A stretch of DNA of 55,091 nt from Rhodanobacteraceae bacterium (GCA_003142815.1 PLNP01000049.1:1-55091), one strand, 5' to 3'. Numbered from the stretch's first letter, positions 26,596 to 36,230 are shown. The notes: generated by a model from the letters alone, not told the origin. A program made the numbers and translations.

Positions 26596-27777
26596 TCAAA
26601 GTTCGATCGAGAGCGCTGCGGCGGCGCGACTGGCTTTGGCGATCGCCGACTCGATATCCGCGGCACGCGCCAACGTCACCGCCATGCGGCGCTGTCCACG
26701 CACCTCGGGCTTGCCGAACAGGCGCAGCATCGTATCGGTTTCCACCAGCGCCTCGGCGACGCCGTGATAGCGCGGTCGATCTCCGTTGCCTTCGGCGAGC
26801 ACGGCGCACGACGCGGAAGGCCCGAGCTGGCGGATCACCGGAATCGGCAGGCCGAGAATCGCTCGCGCGTGCAGTGCGAACTCGGAAAGGTCCTGCGAGA
26901 TCAGCGTAACCAAGCCGGTGTCGTGCGGGCGCGGGCTGACTTCCGAGAAGATCACCGCATCGCCCTTGACGAAGAATTCGACACCGAACACGCCGCGACC
27001 GCCGAGTGCATCGGTGATCGCCGCCGCTTGGCGATGCGCCTCGGCAAGTGCTTTCTCGCTCATCGCCTGCGGCTGCCAGGATTCGCGGTAGTCGCCATGT
27101 TCCTGGCGATGCCCGATCGGCGCGCAGAAACTCGTGCCACCGACGTGGCGCACGGTCAGCAGCGTGATCTCGTAATCGAAATCGACGAAGCCCTCGACAA
27201 TGCAACGGCCCTGCCCGGCGCGACCGCCGGATTGCGCGTAGTCCCAGGCGGCATCGATTTCACTCTCATCGCGCACGATGCTCTGACCCTTGCCCGAGCT
27301 GCTCATGACCGGCTTGATCACGAACGGCAGGCCGATCTCGCTGGTGGCAGCGTAATATGCCTCGCGCGTGTCGACGAAGCGATAGAGTGAAGTCGGCACC
27401 CCAAGCTCCTCGACGGCGAGGCGGCGAATGCCTTCGCGATCCATCGTCAGCCACGCTGCGCGCGCGGTCGGGATCACGGTCAGCCCGCTTTTTTCCAGCT
27501 CGACCAGGGTTGGCGTGTGGATCGCCTCGATCTCGGGCACGACGACATCGGGTTTTTCCAACTCGATAACGCGGCGCAACTCCGCGCCGTCGAGCATGTT
27601 GATCACGTGTGAACGATGCGCGACCTGCATCGCCGGCGCATTCGCGTAGCGATCGACCGCGATCACCTCGACCGCGAAGCGTTGCAGCTCGATCGCGACC
27701 TCCTTGCCGAGTTCGCCGGAACCGAGCAACAGCACGCGGATCGCGGTGTCGGTGTGCGGCGTGCCGAAGGTTGTCAT
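26596..27777 (-). CDS. purT: Formate-dependent phosphoribosylglycinamide formyltransferase
   Basis: ATP-grasp enzyme making formyl-GAR from GAR, formate and ATP in purine synthesis, the folate-independent alternative to PurN. 393 residues. The N-terminal GAR-binding fold has [19 protein letters not shown] and [11 protein letters not shown], the ATP-grasp core has [16 protein letters not shown] and [18 protein letters not shown], and the metal site is in [23 protein letters not shown] at 27777, with a TACAAT -10 29 nt upstream on the minus strand. It is divergent from the transglutaminase gene, sharing a 112-bp promoter region. Confidence 0.95.
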   Translation of the reverse strand: MTTFGTPHTDTAIRVLLLGSGELGKEVAIELQRFAVEVIAVDRYANAPAMQVAHRSHVINMLDGAELRRVIELEKPDVVVPEIEAIHTPTLVELEKSGLTVIPTARAAWLTMDREGIRRLAVEELGVPTSLYRFVDTREAYYAATSEIGLPFVIKPVMSSSGKGQSIVRDESEIDAAWDYAQSGGRAGQGRCIVEGFVDFDYEITLLTVRHVGGTSFCAPIGHRQEHGDYRESWQPQAMSEKALAEAHRQAAAITDALGGRGVFGVEFFVKGDAVIFSEVSPRPHDTGLVTLISQDLSEFALHARAILGLPIPVIRQLGPSASCAVLAEGNGDRPRYHGVAEALVETDTMLRLFGKPEVRGQRRMAVTLARAADIESAIAKASRAAAALSIEL

Positions 27778-27806
27778 GTCTGGGTCCGCGAAAATCCGAG
27801 CCGGCG

Positions 27807-27812
27807 ATTGTA
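27807..27812 (-). promoter_or_regulatory. -10 box (TACAAT) of purT
   Basis: On the minus strand, TACAATCGCCGG. The motif is the same as before rimO (45467-45472) and before the transglycosylase gene (3576). Confidence 0.5.
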
Positions 27813-27889
27813 ATGGACACCGCGTGCGCAGGATGCGCACGATACGCGCGCGCTTGGCACAATAGACTGTCACCCTGCCGGATATCCGC

Positions 27890-29341
27890 ATGCGCCTCGC
27901 TTTTCCACGCAAGCTGTGGCTCGTTGGCCTGCTCGCGCTGCCGTTGGTCGCGCAGGCCAAGCCGCCTGCGGAGCAGTGGTTCACCGTGGTCCTCGACGGT
28001 CGCAAGATCGGCTCGTTCGAATCGACGCGCGAAGTCCGCGGCGCACAAGTCGTGACCACGCAAACGCTCGACATGGTGCTCGATCGCGCCGGTTCGCATG
28101 TCGCCCTGAGCAACGCGGAAACCTCGACCGAAACGATCGACGGCAAACCGCTCGCGTTTCGCAGCGTGTCGCAGCTTTCCGGCAGCGACACGATCATCGA
28201 AGGCCGCCTCGACGATCGTACCATCGCGATCACGACGCACAGTGTCGGCGCAACGCAACACCGCCGCATGCCGTGGCCGCACGGCGCTGTGCTGCCGGAA
28301 GGCCTGCGCCTGGTCGGCATTCGCGCCGGGTTGAAACCGGGGACGCGCTATCAGGCGCTGTCGTTCCAGCCTTCGAGCCTCGATGCGGCCGAGGTCAGCA
28401 ACGTCGTACGCCCGCAGGAAAACGTCGATCTTCCAGCCGGCGGCATGCGCCTCAATCCGATCGAGCAAACCATCGCGTTTCCCGGCGCGCCGATGCGCAG
28501 TCGCGCCTGGGTCGACGCGGAACAAACCATCTACAAATTGGCCATGCCGCTGATGGGCGTCGATCTTGTCCTGCTCGCCTGCGACCGTGCCTGCGCGACC
28601 GCACCGAATCAGGGCAGCGATATCTTTCAGCGCACGCTGATGCCCTCGCCACGGCCTCTGACCACCAGCGAACTCGCCGGCACGATGCGCTACACGCTGG
28701 GGCCGCGCGCCAACGGCGCGCCGTTGGCGCTGCCTGAAACCGACGAGCAACATGTCGAGCGCAACGGCGACGAACGCATTGTCACGGTCCAGCGTTTGGC
28801 TACCACTCACGTCGAGGCCAAGCCGGTTGCCGACGACTATCTGCCAAACGATTGGCTGCAGAGCACCGCGCCGGACGTCGTGCAGCTGGCCAAACGAGCG
28901 ATCGGCGACGAGCAGCAACCGCGCGAGCGGATGCAACGCATTGAAACGTTCGTGCGCGGCTTCATCCGCAAGAAGAATCTCGATGTCGGCTACGCATCCG
29001 CGCTCGAAGTCGCGCGCAAGCCCGAGGGCGATTGCACCGAACACGCGGTGCTGGTGGCAGCGCTCGGCCGCGCGCTCGGCATCGCGACCCGCGTCGTCGA
29101 TGGGCTCGCCTACACGCCCGGTTTCGCCGGCGAGGATCAGGTCTTCGTGCCGCACGCGTGGGCGCAGGTCTTCGTCGACGGGCGTTGGCAGAGCTTCGAC
29201 GCTGCCCTGCTCGGCTTCGACGCCGGCCACATCGCACTCGCGATCGGCGATGGCGACCCGTGGCGCTTCTATTCGGGCCTCGACATGCTCGGTCGCATCG
29301 AACTGCGCAAGGTCGAGCCGGTCGCGGCACCCGCCCAGTGA
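27890..29341 (+). CDS. Secreted transglutaminase-like (papain-fold) protein
   Basis: 483 residues with signal peptide ([20 protein letters not shown], cleavage after AQA). The N-terminal 300 residues are a beta-rich region without recognised domain. The C-terminal part is a transglutaminase-like core: Cys 382 in [20 protein letters not shown], His 422 in [12 protein letters not shown], Asp 437 in SFDAAL. The triad is complete, so protease or transamidase activity is possible. The substrate is unknown. ATG at 27890. A TAGACT hexamer (27863) may be its -10. The CPBP protease gene follows after 210 bp. Confidence 0.85.
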   Translation: MRLAFPRKLWLVGLLALPLVAQAKPPAEQWFTVVLDGRKIGSFESTREVRGAQVVTTQTLDMVLDRAGSHVALSNAETSTETIDGKPLAFRSVSQLSGSDTIIEGRLDDRTIAITTHSVGATQHRRMPWPHGAVLPEGLRLVGIRAGLKPGTRYQALSFQPSSLDAAEVSNVVRPQENVDLPAGGMRLNPIEQTIAFPGAPMRSRAWVDAEQTIYKLAMPLMGVDLVLLACDRACATAPNQGSDIFQRTLMPSPRPLTTSELAGTMRYTLGPRANGAPLALPETDEQHVERNGDERIVTVQRLATTHVEAKPVADDYLPNDWLQSTAPDVVQLAKRAIGDEQQPRERMQRIETFVRGFIRKKNLDVGYASALEVARKPEGDCTEHAVLVAALGRALGIATRVVDGLAYTPGFAGEDQVFVPHAWAQVFVDGRWQSFDAALLGFDAGHIALAIGDGDPWRFYSGLDMLGRIELRKVEPVAAPAQ

Positions 29342-29358
29342 TCTTATCTGGCTTTTCT

Positions 29359-29386
29359 TTGCAAATAGATATCCAAAAGATATCCT
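29359..29386 (+). promoter_or_regulatory. Promoter with GATATCC direct repeats
   Basis: TTGCAA (29359-29364), 16-bp spacer, TATCCT (29381-29386). Two GATATCC heptamers (29368-29374 and 29379-29385) stand exactly 11 bp apart, one on each side of the -10/spacer border, as expected for a regulator that blocks polymerase on one face of the helix. The regulator is unknown. Confidence 0.45.
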
Positions 29387-29412
29387 GTTTTGTACAAGGG
29401 AGATGTGCCCCG

Positions 29413-29556
29413 ATGAACCAGCGCAACGCTTTTTCCATCATGCCGAGAAGAACGCCTGTCCGCTGCGCATCAGCGCCCGTGGGCGATGCGTTGCGCACGG
29501 CGCGTTGGCTGCCGCAAGTGACCGACGACCCGACCGACGGGGAGGATTCTGCATGA
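29413..29556 (+). CDS. Candidate 47-residue small protein coupled to the CPBP protease
   Basis: ATG at 29413 has AAGGGAG 12 nt upstream. The product is MNQRNAFSIMPRRTPVRCAS ... WLPQVTDDPTDGEDSA, with a basic, Cys-containing N-terminal half and an acidic tail. It has no membrane segment and no family known to me. Its TGA overlaps the ATG of the protease gene (ATGA), the classic coupling arrangement, and it is first after a good promoter. It could be a leader or regulatory peptide, or an anti-sigma/adaptor-like protein. Translation is not proven. Confidence 0.55.
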   Translation: MNQRNAFSIMPRRTPVRCASAPVGDALRTARWLPQVTDDPTDGEDSA

Positions 29557-30302
29557 GCCGTTCGCCGCCGCAGCTTCGCATCGCCGCGCTGCTCGGAATC
29601 GCCGCCGCAATTGCGACCGCGTGCATGGTCCCTTACCTGCTCGCGCTGAAACCCGACGCGCTCGGGATGTCGCCGATACCGCCGACGCTGGCGATCATCG
29701 TGTCGTCGCTGCAAACTGGAATATTATGCTTCCTGCTCGCATGGGCAGGCCTCAAACTCGGTGCACCGCTCGGTCTCGGCGCGCCGTGGCTCGGCGCTTG
29801 GTTATACCGTCGTCCACGTCCGCTGACATCGAGCTGGCTGTTGGCGGCCGCGTTCGGCGCGCTGGCCGCGATCGTGATTCTCGGTGCGATGGCGCTGTTC
29901 GGCATGCCACATGTGGATGCGGCGATCTACACGCCAGCCGCCTGGAAGGGACTGCTGGCCACGCCATACGGCGGCATCGTCGAGGAAATTCTGTTGCGCG
30001 TGTTCGTGATGGGCAGCGTCGCATGGTTACTCGCTCGCGCGAGCGCGGGTGAACCACGCGCATGGGTCATGGTCATCGCGATCGCGATCGCCGCCGTGCT
30101 GTTCGGCGCCGGCCACCTGCCCCTGGCCGCACAGCTTGGACCGTTGACCGTCGCCATCGTCACACGCGTGATCGCCTACAACGCGATCGCCGGCGTCGTG
30201 TTCGGCGCGATCTATTGGAAACGCGGTCTCGAACACGCGATGCTTGCGCACTTCTGTGCGGATCTTGTGCTGCATGTCGCCGCGCCTTTAGCCATCGCGT
30301 AA
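29553..30302 (+). CDS. CPBP family intramembrane glutamic protease (Rce1/Abi-type)
   Basis: 249 residues, about seven to eight membrane helices. The conserved set is present: Glu 144-Glu 145 in YGGIVEEILLRVFV, His 188 in LFGAGHLP, and His 233/Asp 237 in LAHFCADL. Bacterial members are linked to peptide or bacteriocin processing and self-immunity, and to membrane signalling. The substrate here is unknown; the coupled small upstream ORF is an obvious candidate partner. GGGGAGG precedes the ATG, which overlaps the small ORF stop. Confidence 0.88.
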   Translation: MSRSPPQLRIAALLGIAAAIATACMVPYLLALKPDALGMSPIPPTLAIIVSSLQTGILCFLLAWAGLKLGAPLGLGAPWLGAWLYRRPRPLTSSWLLAAAFGALAAIVILGAMALFGMPHVDAAIYTPAAWKGLLATPYGGIVEEILLRVFVMGSVAWLLARASAGEPRAWVMVIAIAIAAVLFGAGHLPLAAQLGPLTVAIVTRVIAYNAIAGVVFGAIYWKRGLEHAMLAHFCADLVLHVAAPLAIA

Positions 30303-30424
30303 TCAGCACTGGTCGCTGTGACCCGGGCGCCGGAAAACATCTGCTCAGCTCAAATACAGACACTCGTGCTAGCTTGCGCCACGGTGCGCGTTGGCCAGAT
30401 CATGCCGCAAAAATCTGCCGCTCG

Positions 30425-30525
30425 TGATTAGTGCGCAGCTTACCCGGACTCTCACCCCAGCCCCTCTCCCATGGGGACCTTCCTTCGGTCGCCGAGGGCA
30501 GAGGGGCTTAAACTCGCACTAATCA
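30425..30525. repeat. MITE-like element with nested R3 repeat
   Basis: Ends TGATTAGTGCG and (inverted) CGCACTAATCA, about 101 bp, no coding capacity. Inside is an R3 motif, CCCCTCTCCCATGGGGAC ... GAGGGCAGAGGGG. It lies 41 bp before the DUF3887 start. Between 30303 and 30424 I see nothing else. Confidence 0.65.
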
Positions 30526-30565
30526 GGTCGGCGCCATGCGCTACCACTCAATGGGAGATCGTTTC

Positions 30566-31258
30566 ATGTCCATTCGCATGCTGGTGTGGGTTCTGCTGAT
30601 CGGCGCGACGTGCGCGAACGCCGCACCGCCGGAAAAATCCGCAGCTCCAACCGATCCGAAGAGCGCATCCTCGACAACGGAGAACGTCGATGTGGACGCG
30701 CTGGCGCGCGCCAAGGATGTCGACGCGAAAGATGCCGATACGAACGCGGCAACCAAGACAGGCGACGCGAGCCCCCCGATCGGCGATCAACAACCGCCCG
30801 CGCCGCCAGCCGCGGCCGAATCAGCATCGTCGAAATCCGACGAAACCAAGGTCGACGACGCAGCCACCTCAGACGCCGCCCACCAGGCACCCATGTCGCC
30901 GTTGGCGCCGCAGTCCGACACGCCCGATGCGCGCCTCGCCGCCGGCTGCGAAGCACGTGCGACCAGCATTCTCGACGCAGCGCAGAAAGGTGACTACGCG
31001 GCGGCAGTCCGCGATTTCGACGCGAAGATGCGTTCGGCGATGCCGGCGGCGAAATTCAAGCAAGCTTGGGAATTGCTCGCCCAATTCGGTGCCCTGCAAG
31101 CGCGTGGCCAATCGCATCTGGCCACCGGCGAAGGTTATCTGATCGTGACGATTCCGCTGATCTTCGAGAAGGCGAACCTGTATGCGCAGATCGCCTGCGG
31201 CAGCGACGGGCGGATCGCCGGCTTCCATGTGAAGCCACTCGAGGTCCCGGGCAAGTGA
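30566..31258 (+). CDS. Secreted DUF3887-domain protein
   Basis: 230 residues: a signal peptide (MSIRMLVWVLLIGATCANAA), a long Ala/Asp/Ser/Lys-rich unordered linker (residues about 20-125), then a DUF3887 domain (ARATSILDAAQKGDYAAAVR ... EKANLYAQIACGSDGRIAGF) at the C-terminus. The domain resembles the small NTF2-like or cystatin-like modules found next to hydrolases and penicillin-binding enzymes. No catalytic residues are known. ATG 30566 has GGGAGA upstream; an in-frame ATG at 30536 would put a poor signal peptide in front. A VanY-type peptidase gene follows after 46 bp. Confidence 0.75.
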   Translation: MSIRMLVWVLLIGATCANAAPPEKSAAPTDPKSASSTTENVDVDALARAKDVDAKDADTNAATKTGDASPPIGDQQPPAPPAAAESASSKSDETKVDDAATSDAAHQAPMSPLAPQSDTPDARLAAGCEARATSILDAAQKGDYAAAVRDFDAKMRSAMPAAKFKQAWELLAQFGALQARGQSHLATGEGYLIVTIPLIFEKANLYAQIACGSDGRIAGFHVKPLEVPGK

Positions 31259-31304
31259 TCGGCAGCCGGGAGCGCCTCGCACGCAGGTTTGGGGTGGTGC
31301 GGAC

Positions 31305-31880
31305 GTGACCGGCGTCGCGCCAGCACCGCCCGCACGCTGCGACACGCAACGCCGTCGCGAGATTCTGCGCGAGGCGAAGGCGCTCGGCATACCGGATGAC
31401 TACGGTCGCTCGCGCGGATTGCGTCTACAGCGCGAACCACTCGACATCGCGTACATCGGCGATGACATCCATGCACGCGCGCAATGGCTCGCACCGCGTG
31501 GCGCACACGCGTTTTCGCACATGCGCGAAACGGCGGCGGCGGATCGCATCGCGTTGCAGATCGTGTCCGCATTCCGCTCAGCCGAATACCAGTTGGGCAT
31601 CATCAAGCGCAAGCTCGAACGCGGCCAGTCGATCGACGAAATTCTGCGTGTCAGCGCGGCGCCTGGTTACAGCGAGCATCATTGCGGACGCGCCGTCGAC
31701 CTGACCACGCCAGACTATGCGGCGCTGGAGGAGGAATTCGAAAAGTCGCCCGCATTCGCATGGCTGCGCGAGCAGGCTCCGCGTTTCGGTTTCGCGCTTT
31801 CGTATCCACGCGACAATCCACACGGGATTGTCTATGAGCCCTGGCACTGGTGCTGGCACGCCGCAACGCGTCGGCGCTGA
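31305..31880 (+). CDS. D-alanyl-D-alanine carboxypeptidase, VanY/M15 family
   Basis: 191 residues. Zinc metallopeptidase motif S-x-H-x-x-G-x-A-x-D in YSEHHCGRAVDLTTP, and the third ligand/base segment EPWHWCW, typical of M15B enzymes that remove the terminal D-Ala of peptidoglycan stems. No signal peptide is visible from the GTG start at 31305, so either export is by another route or the real start lies elsewhere. The N-terminus ARCDTQRRREILREAKALGIPDDYGRSRGL is common in xanthomonad relatives. Close to the DUF3887 gene; probably one unit. Confidence 0.85.
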   Translation: MTGVAPAPPARCDTQRRREILREAKALGIPDDYGRSRGLRLQREPLDIAYIGDDIHARAQWLAPRGAHAFSHMRETAAADRIALQIVSAFRSAEYQLGIIKRKLERGQSIDEILRVSAAPGYSEHHCGRAVDLTTPDYAALEEEFEKSPAFAWLREQAPRFGFALSYPRDNPHGIVYEPWHWCWHAATRRR

Positions 31881-31918
31881 GCGCTGGCTATCGCGGACGC
31901 GCCCGCGACGTCGCCTGG

Positions 31919-32305
31919 CTATCGTGCCGCGGGACTCCGCCACGCATGCACAGCGAGCGCGAGCCAGCCGGTAATGAACGCGATCCCGCCGAGCGGCGTG
32001 ATCGCACCGAGGAAGCGCGGCGCTCCGAGCGCAAGCGCGTACAGACTGCCGCAGAACAGCGCGATACCGACGACGAACGCGATCGCCGCGCAACGCGACG
32101 CCGTTGTTGCACGATCACGTGCGAGTACGCCGACACCGAACAACGCGAGCGCGTGCCAGAACTGGTAGTCGACCGCGGTATGCCAGATCGCGAGTGCACG
32201 CTCGTCGAGTACGCCGCGCAGCGCATGCGCGCCGAATGCGCCGAGCGCAACAGCCAAGGCGCCGGTCAGCGAAGCTGCGATGAGTGAGAGCCGCGAAGGG
32301 TTCAC
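31919..32305 (-). CDS. DUF423 (YgdD-like) membrane protein
   Basis: 128 residues, four membrane helices, with the family pattern LGAFGAHALRGVLDERALAI and WHTAVDYQFWHALALFGVGV, and TPLGGIAFITGWLALA at the end. Function of the family is not established. Convergent with the VanY-type gene (38 bp between stops). Confidence 0.9.
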   Translation of the reverse strand: MNPSRLSLIAASLTGALAVALGAFGAHALRGVLDERALAIWHTAVDYQFWHALALFGVGVLARDRATTASRCAAIAFVVGIALFCGSLYALALGAPRFLGAITPLGGIAFITGWLALAVHAWRSPAAR

Positions 32306-32311
32306 GACGTA

Positions 32312-32358
32312 CGGTCTCTCCCACAGGGACTTCCTTCGGTCCGTCGAGAGAAGAGGGG
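32312..32358. repeat. R3 palindromic repeat
   Basis: GTCTCTCCCACAGGGACTTC, then CTTCGGTCC and GAGAGAAGAGGGG. It resembles the repeat nested at 30450. It occupies most of the 69-bp gap between the DUF423 start and the DUF4340 stop. Confidence 0.6.
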
Positions 32359-32374
32359 CGAATTCAACAAGTAT

Positions 32375-33604
32375 TCATTTACCAGGTTTGGCGGCCTTCC
32401 GAGCTGCGGCATTCTTCGTCGGGTCGGCGGCCTTTTTGTCTTCGAGCGGCTTCAGCAGATCGTCGATGGATTTGTTGATGGTGGCATATTTATACGCGGG
32501 CAGGACATAGGTCCAGCCGTTGACGCGCGCGTTGAGGTCGGCGACTTCCTTGTTCAATGCCGCCAGCCGGTTTTCATGATCCTTGACTACGTCGCTGACT
32601 GCGAGCGGCTTGATGGGTTTGTCGGCAGGCTTCGAATCTTTCGCAGCGGCCGCCGTCGCGGTTTCGAATTCGCTCTTCGCCTTCGCCTGCGCGGCGGTAA
32701 TGCCCTTGCCGGCCTGCGCCGTATCGAGCGACGCTGTGAACTGCGCATAGTCCTTGGCGTCCTTTTCCCAGGCGGTCACGTCGACCATGAGGCCGTCGAA
32801 TGTGGCATAGCTCGCCTTCAGGGCCTTGTCGTCGGGAGCGGCATCCTTGGCCGGCACGACATCGTCGAAGCGCAGGCCGGCGAGCATTGATGCGAGTCCG
32901 TTTGCCGAATATTCCGAACCGGCTTCGCGGCGTTTCGGAATGTCGACAAGCTTGAAGTTCGCATCGCCCTCGGCGTCCTTGGTGACACGCACGCGCTTGC
33001 CATCCGGATGCGTGATCGTGACCGACTCGATGCGGTTCGCCGCGATGTCGACGAGATCCTTCTTCAGCCAGTCAGCTGCGTTCTTCTCGACGTTGAGCGT
33101 CGCCGACGCGAGCCAGCTCTCCGCGTCGCCGACGCGGCGCACGAAGGTGCCACCGCGCTGGTTCGCCACGCCGACGATCAGCTTGAACGGCCGCGCAAGC
33201 CCGTCGAGCTCCGCCTGTAAGCCTTTCGCGTCCTTGGCGGACACATCCTCGACGCCGAGCGTCGCATACTTGTCCTTGTTCGCGGTCTTCTGCTCGACCA
33301 GCTTCGCATCGGCCAGCTTGAGCAGGAATTCACGGAGCTTGCCGGTGTCGACCGCGTAGCCGCCTTTCTCGGCAATGCTCCAGCCATTCGTGCCGCGTTC
33401 GAGCGTAGCCAGCGTCTTGTTGTCGGCGCCGGTCACGACGAGCTTGCTGACATCGTTGACGTGATCACGCAGTTCCGGCGCGAGATAACTCGACTGTTCG
33501 CCGCCACTTTCGCTGCGAGGCATGTTCGCACGGTTGATCGCGATCGCCGCGACGATGGCGACCAGTGCAGCGATCGCGAGTCCAATCAGGGTCTTCTGGT
33601 TCAT
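32375..33604 (-). CDS. DUF4340 membrane-anchored periplasmic protein of the Gld-type ABC system
   Basis: 409 residues with one N-terminal membrane anchor (LIGLAIAALVAIVAAIAINR) and a long periplasmic part made of two DUF4340 repeats (GWSIAEKGGYAVDTGKLREF, IESVTITHPDGKRVRV). A helical, Lys/Ala-rich segment (residues about 310-360) and a basic tail follow. The ATG overlaps the stop of the GldG-like gene (ATGA), so it is the last gene of the operon. Family members accompany GldG/GldF transporters. The function is unknown. Confidence 0.85.
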   Translation of the reverse strand: MNQKTLIGLAIAALVAIVAAIAINRANMPRSESGGEQSSYLAPELRDHVNDVSKLVVTGADNKTLATLERGTNGWSIAEKGGYAVDTGKLREFLLKLADAKLVEQKTANKDKYATLGVEDVSAKDAKGLQAELDGLARPFKLIVGVANQRGGTFVRRVGDAESWLASATLNVEKNAADWLKKDLVDIAANRIESVTITHPDGKRVRVTKDAEGDANFKLVDIPKRREAGSEYSANGLASMLAGLRFDDVVPAKDAAPDDKALKASYATFDGLMVDVTAWEKDAKDYAQFTASLDTAQAGKGITAAQAKAKSEFETATAAAAKDSKPADKPIKPLAVSDVVKDHENRLAALNKEVADLNARVNGWTYVLPAYKYATINKSIDDLLKPLEDKKAADPTKNAAARKAAKPGK

Positions 33605-35481
33605 GCGCGGGTTCCTCGCGCGTTGCGCCGACGCTGGCTGCGCCACCAGGCAAACGCGAGAGCGGCCAAGGTCACGAGCAACGGCATCAGCAGGATGTTG
33701 AGCAATTTCAGTTTGGTTCCCAGCGTCTCGATCTCGGCGTCGAGATGACTGCGCACCTGGCGCAGTTCCTTGCGGATTTCGAGTTTGTGCTTGAGGAAGT
33801 TGTCGAGCTCGGTTTTCTGCTCCGCTGACAGGATCTGCGCCTGATCGTGGCTCTTCGCGCTCTGCAGTTCGGTCAGCTTGCGCTCGGTATCGGAGAGTTC
33901 CTGCTGCAGCTCCTGTTCCTTCGCGCGGAAGCGATCGTCGGCGCTGCGCTTGAGCGCTTCGACCGTACTGAACGGGCGCTGCGATGTGGCACGGCCACGG
34001 ATCGAAATCAGATCGCTGGAGCCGGCCATGTTGTCGAGTGCATTGACCGCGAAATCGCCGTTGTTCGCGAACGCGTTCATGATGCTCTGGCCGAAGAACG
34101 GCCGGATCTGCACCCACAGGCGGTCGCTGAGGATGTCGGTGTCGGCGACCAGCACGATCTGGCCGTTGGCGTCCTTCGATTCCTTCAGCGCGCCGGCATC
34201 CGTACGCTCCGGGAACGCGGTCTTGAATTTTCCGGTCAAGCGTGCGGCGATCACGAACGGCGCGCTTGCCGGCTTGTAGCCTTCGAGCAGCGAACTCGGA
34301 TCCTGCAGCATGCGCAGGCGGTCGCTCGGAACGCTCGTGGCGTCGGACGTGGTCTGGATCAGCGGCGTCAACTTCTCGTCCTTGGCGTCCTTCGAGAGCT
34401 CGAAGAAACCTGCCGTCGACACGTTGATGCTGTCGAGATTCGCGGTGACGACATCCTCGTGATTGAGGTCGGCCTGGGTCAGGCCCAGGATCGCCGGATG
34501 GCGCACCGGCGCCTGGCCCTCGCCGACGCTGATCGGCAGCGCGCGCGCGCGATCCAGCACGACCTTGTGCGGGTCGTATTCGATGCCCCAGGCCTTGAAC
34601 AGCTTGGGCAAATCCGACGCCTTGTCGGCCATCATCGTGGCCATCGGGTTGTTCGGGTCGGCGCCACTGTCGTCGAGCTCCGCACTCGGGTCGACGAATG
34701 CGAGCAGATGGCCACCACCCAATACGAACTGGTCGATTGCGTACTGCGCGTCGTCACTGAGGTGCTTCGGATGCACGACGACGAGCACGTCGATGCCCTT
34801 GTCGATCGCTTTCAGGTTCGTCGCGTTGACCTCGCGCATGTCGAACAGCTGCGACCACTGCTGGTCGACCGCCCACGCCTGGCGCATCTGCCGCGTCGTC
34901 GGGTCGAGACCGGCAGCGATCGGCAGGCCCGACAACAAGCCGACGACTGGCTTCCTGGTCGTCTCCAGCTCATGGATCAGCTTGGCGATGTCGTATTCGA
35001 GAAACGCTTCCTTGTCCGGCTGCAGGAAAGGAATCGATGACTGCCCATTGGTCGAATTGGTTCCGGCGAGGCCAAAGAACACCTTGTCGCCAGCAGCGGA
35101 AACCGGCACCGCCTGCAGGCCGAAACTCGTGGCGCGATCCTCGTCCTCGGAAAATGGCAGCGGATCGATCACCTCAAGCTCGAGCTTGCCGTCCGAGCGC
35201 GAGGCCATCTCTTCGAGCATCTCGTGCACACGGGTGTAATACGTGCGCAGCTGCGGCAGGTTCTGCGTGCCCTTGTCGGAAAAGAACAGAGTCAGATTGA
35301 TCGGTTCGTCGATCGAGGCAATGATTTTCATGGTGCCGTCGGACAATGTGTACAAATGATTCTGGGTGAGATCCACGCGCGCTCCACGGAACGCGACATT
35401 GACCAGCAGCATGACTGCGACGAACAGCACGGCCAGCACCGCGAGCGCGGTTCCGGAAAGAGCCTTGCGATTGAATGTCAT
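33601..35481 (-). CDS. gldG: GldG-like auxiliary component of an ABC transporter
   Basis: 626 residues: membrane helix near the N-terminus (LAVLAVLFVAVMLLVNVAF), a large periplasmic ABC_transp_aux/DUF4350-like domain (DLTQNHLYTLSDGTMKIIAS, PVVGLLSGLP, VLVVVHPKHLSDDAQYAIDQ), a coiled coil (residues about 530-600, KEQELQQELSDTERKLTEL), and a C-terminal helix (LLNILLMPLLVTLAALAFAW). Members are called GldG after gliding Bacteroidetes, but occur in many non-gliding Proteobacteria. The transported substrate is unknown. It sits 14 bp after the permease gene. Confidence 0.88.
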   Translation of the reverse strand: MTFNRKALSGTALAVLAVLFVAVMLLVNVAFRGARVDLTQNHLYTLSDGTMKIIASIDEPINLTLFFSDKGTQNLPQLRTYYTRVHEMLEEMASRSDGKLELEVIDPLPFSEDEDRATSFGLQAVPVSAAGDKVFFGLAGTNSTNGQSSIPFLQPDKEAFLEYDIAKLIHELETTRKPVVGLLSGLPIAAGLDPTTRQMRQAWAVDQQWSQLFDMREVNATNLKAIDKGIDVLVVVHPKHLSDDAQYAIDQFVLGGGHLLAFVDPSAELDDSGADPNNPMATMMADKASDLPKLFKAWGIEYDPHKVVLDRARALPISVGEGQAPVRHPAILGLTQADLNHEDVVTANLDSINVSTAGFFELSKDAKDEKLTPLIQTTSDATSVPSDRLRMLQDPSSLLEGYKPASAPFVIAARLTGKFKTAFPERTDAGALKESKDANGQIVLVADTDILSDRLWVQIRPFFGQSIMNAFANNGDFAVNALDNMAGSSDLISIRGRATSQRPFSTVEALKRSADDRFRAKEQELQQELSDTERKLTELQSAKSHDQAQILSAEQKTELDNFLKHKLEIRKELRQVRSHLDAEIETLGTKLKLLNILLMPLLVTLAALAFAWWRSQRRRNARGTRA

Positions 35482-35495
35482 CTTCGGATCCCTCC

Positions 35496-36230
35496 TCAGG
35501 CCGCTTTCTTGAGATCAATGACGACCGCGGTCGCGTACAACCACACGCCGATCATCAACACGAAATAGATCAGGTCGCGCAGATCGATCACACCCTTGCT
35601 TATCGAGGCGAAATGAGTGAGGAAACTGAGGCCTGCGATCGCGTCGACGATACCCTGCGGCGCGATCGCGCTGAAGAAGTCGAGCACGAGCGGGAAACCC
35701 GCGAGCAGCAGCACGAAGCAGATCACTACAGTCAGGATGAACGCGACGACCTGGTTGCGCGTTGCTGCCGAGATGCACGAGCCAATCGCGAGAAACGCGC
35801 CGGCCATCAGCAGCGAACCGAGATAGCTCGCGACGATGACGCCGTTGTCCGGGCTGCCGAGGTAATTGACCGTGAGCCAGATCGGGAAGGTCAGCACGAG
35901 CGCGATCGCGATGAACGCCCACGCCGCGAGGAACTTGCCGAACACCGCCTGCCACATCGTGACCGGCAACGTCAGCAGGAACTCGATCGTGCCGCTCTTG
36001 CGCTCCTCGGCCCAGAGCCGCATCGACACGGCAGGAACGAGGAACAGATACAACCACGGGTGGAAGTTGAAGAATGGCTGCAGGTCCGCCTGGCCGCGCT
36101 CGTAGAAGTTACCGAGATAGAACGTGAACGCACCGGACAGCAGCAGAAAGATCACGATGAAGACGTAGGCGACCGGCGTTGCGAAATAACTGTGCAGTTC
36201 GCGCTTGAAGATGGTCCTCGTGCCGCTCAT
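35496..36230 (-). CDS. gldF: ABC transporter permease, GldF-like
   Basis: 244 residues, six membrane helices. The ABC-2 permease pattern is visible: FKRELHSYFATPVAYVFIVI, then the coupling segment LWAEERKSGTIEFLLTLPVT. ATG at 36230 is preceded by AAGGAGG. The same 20-bp segment carrying this ribosome site and ATGA is found at the end of the upstream ATPase gene 200 bp away. So ATPase stop and permease start once overlapped and were separated by a repeat insertion. Confidence 0.9.
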   Translation of the reverse strand: MSGTRTIFKRELHSYFATPVAYVFIVIFLLLSGAFTFYLGNFYERGQADLQPFFNFHPWLYLFLVPAVSMRLWAEERKSGTIEFLLTLPVTMWQAVFGKFLAAWAFIAIALVLTFPIWLTVNYLGSPDNGVIVASYLGSLLMAGAFLAIGSCISAATRNQVVAFILTVVICFVLLLAGFPLVLDFFSAIAPQGIVDAIAGLSFLTHFASISKGVIDLRDLIYFVLMIGVWLYATAVVIDLKKAA

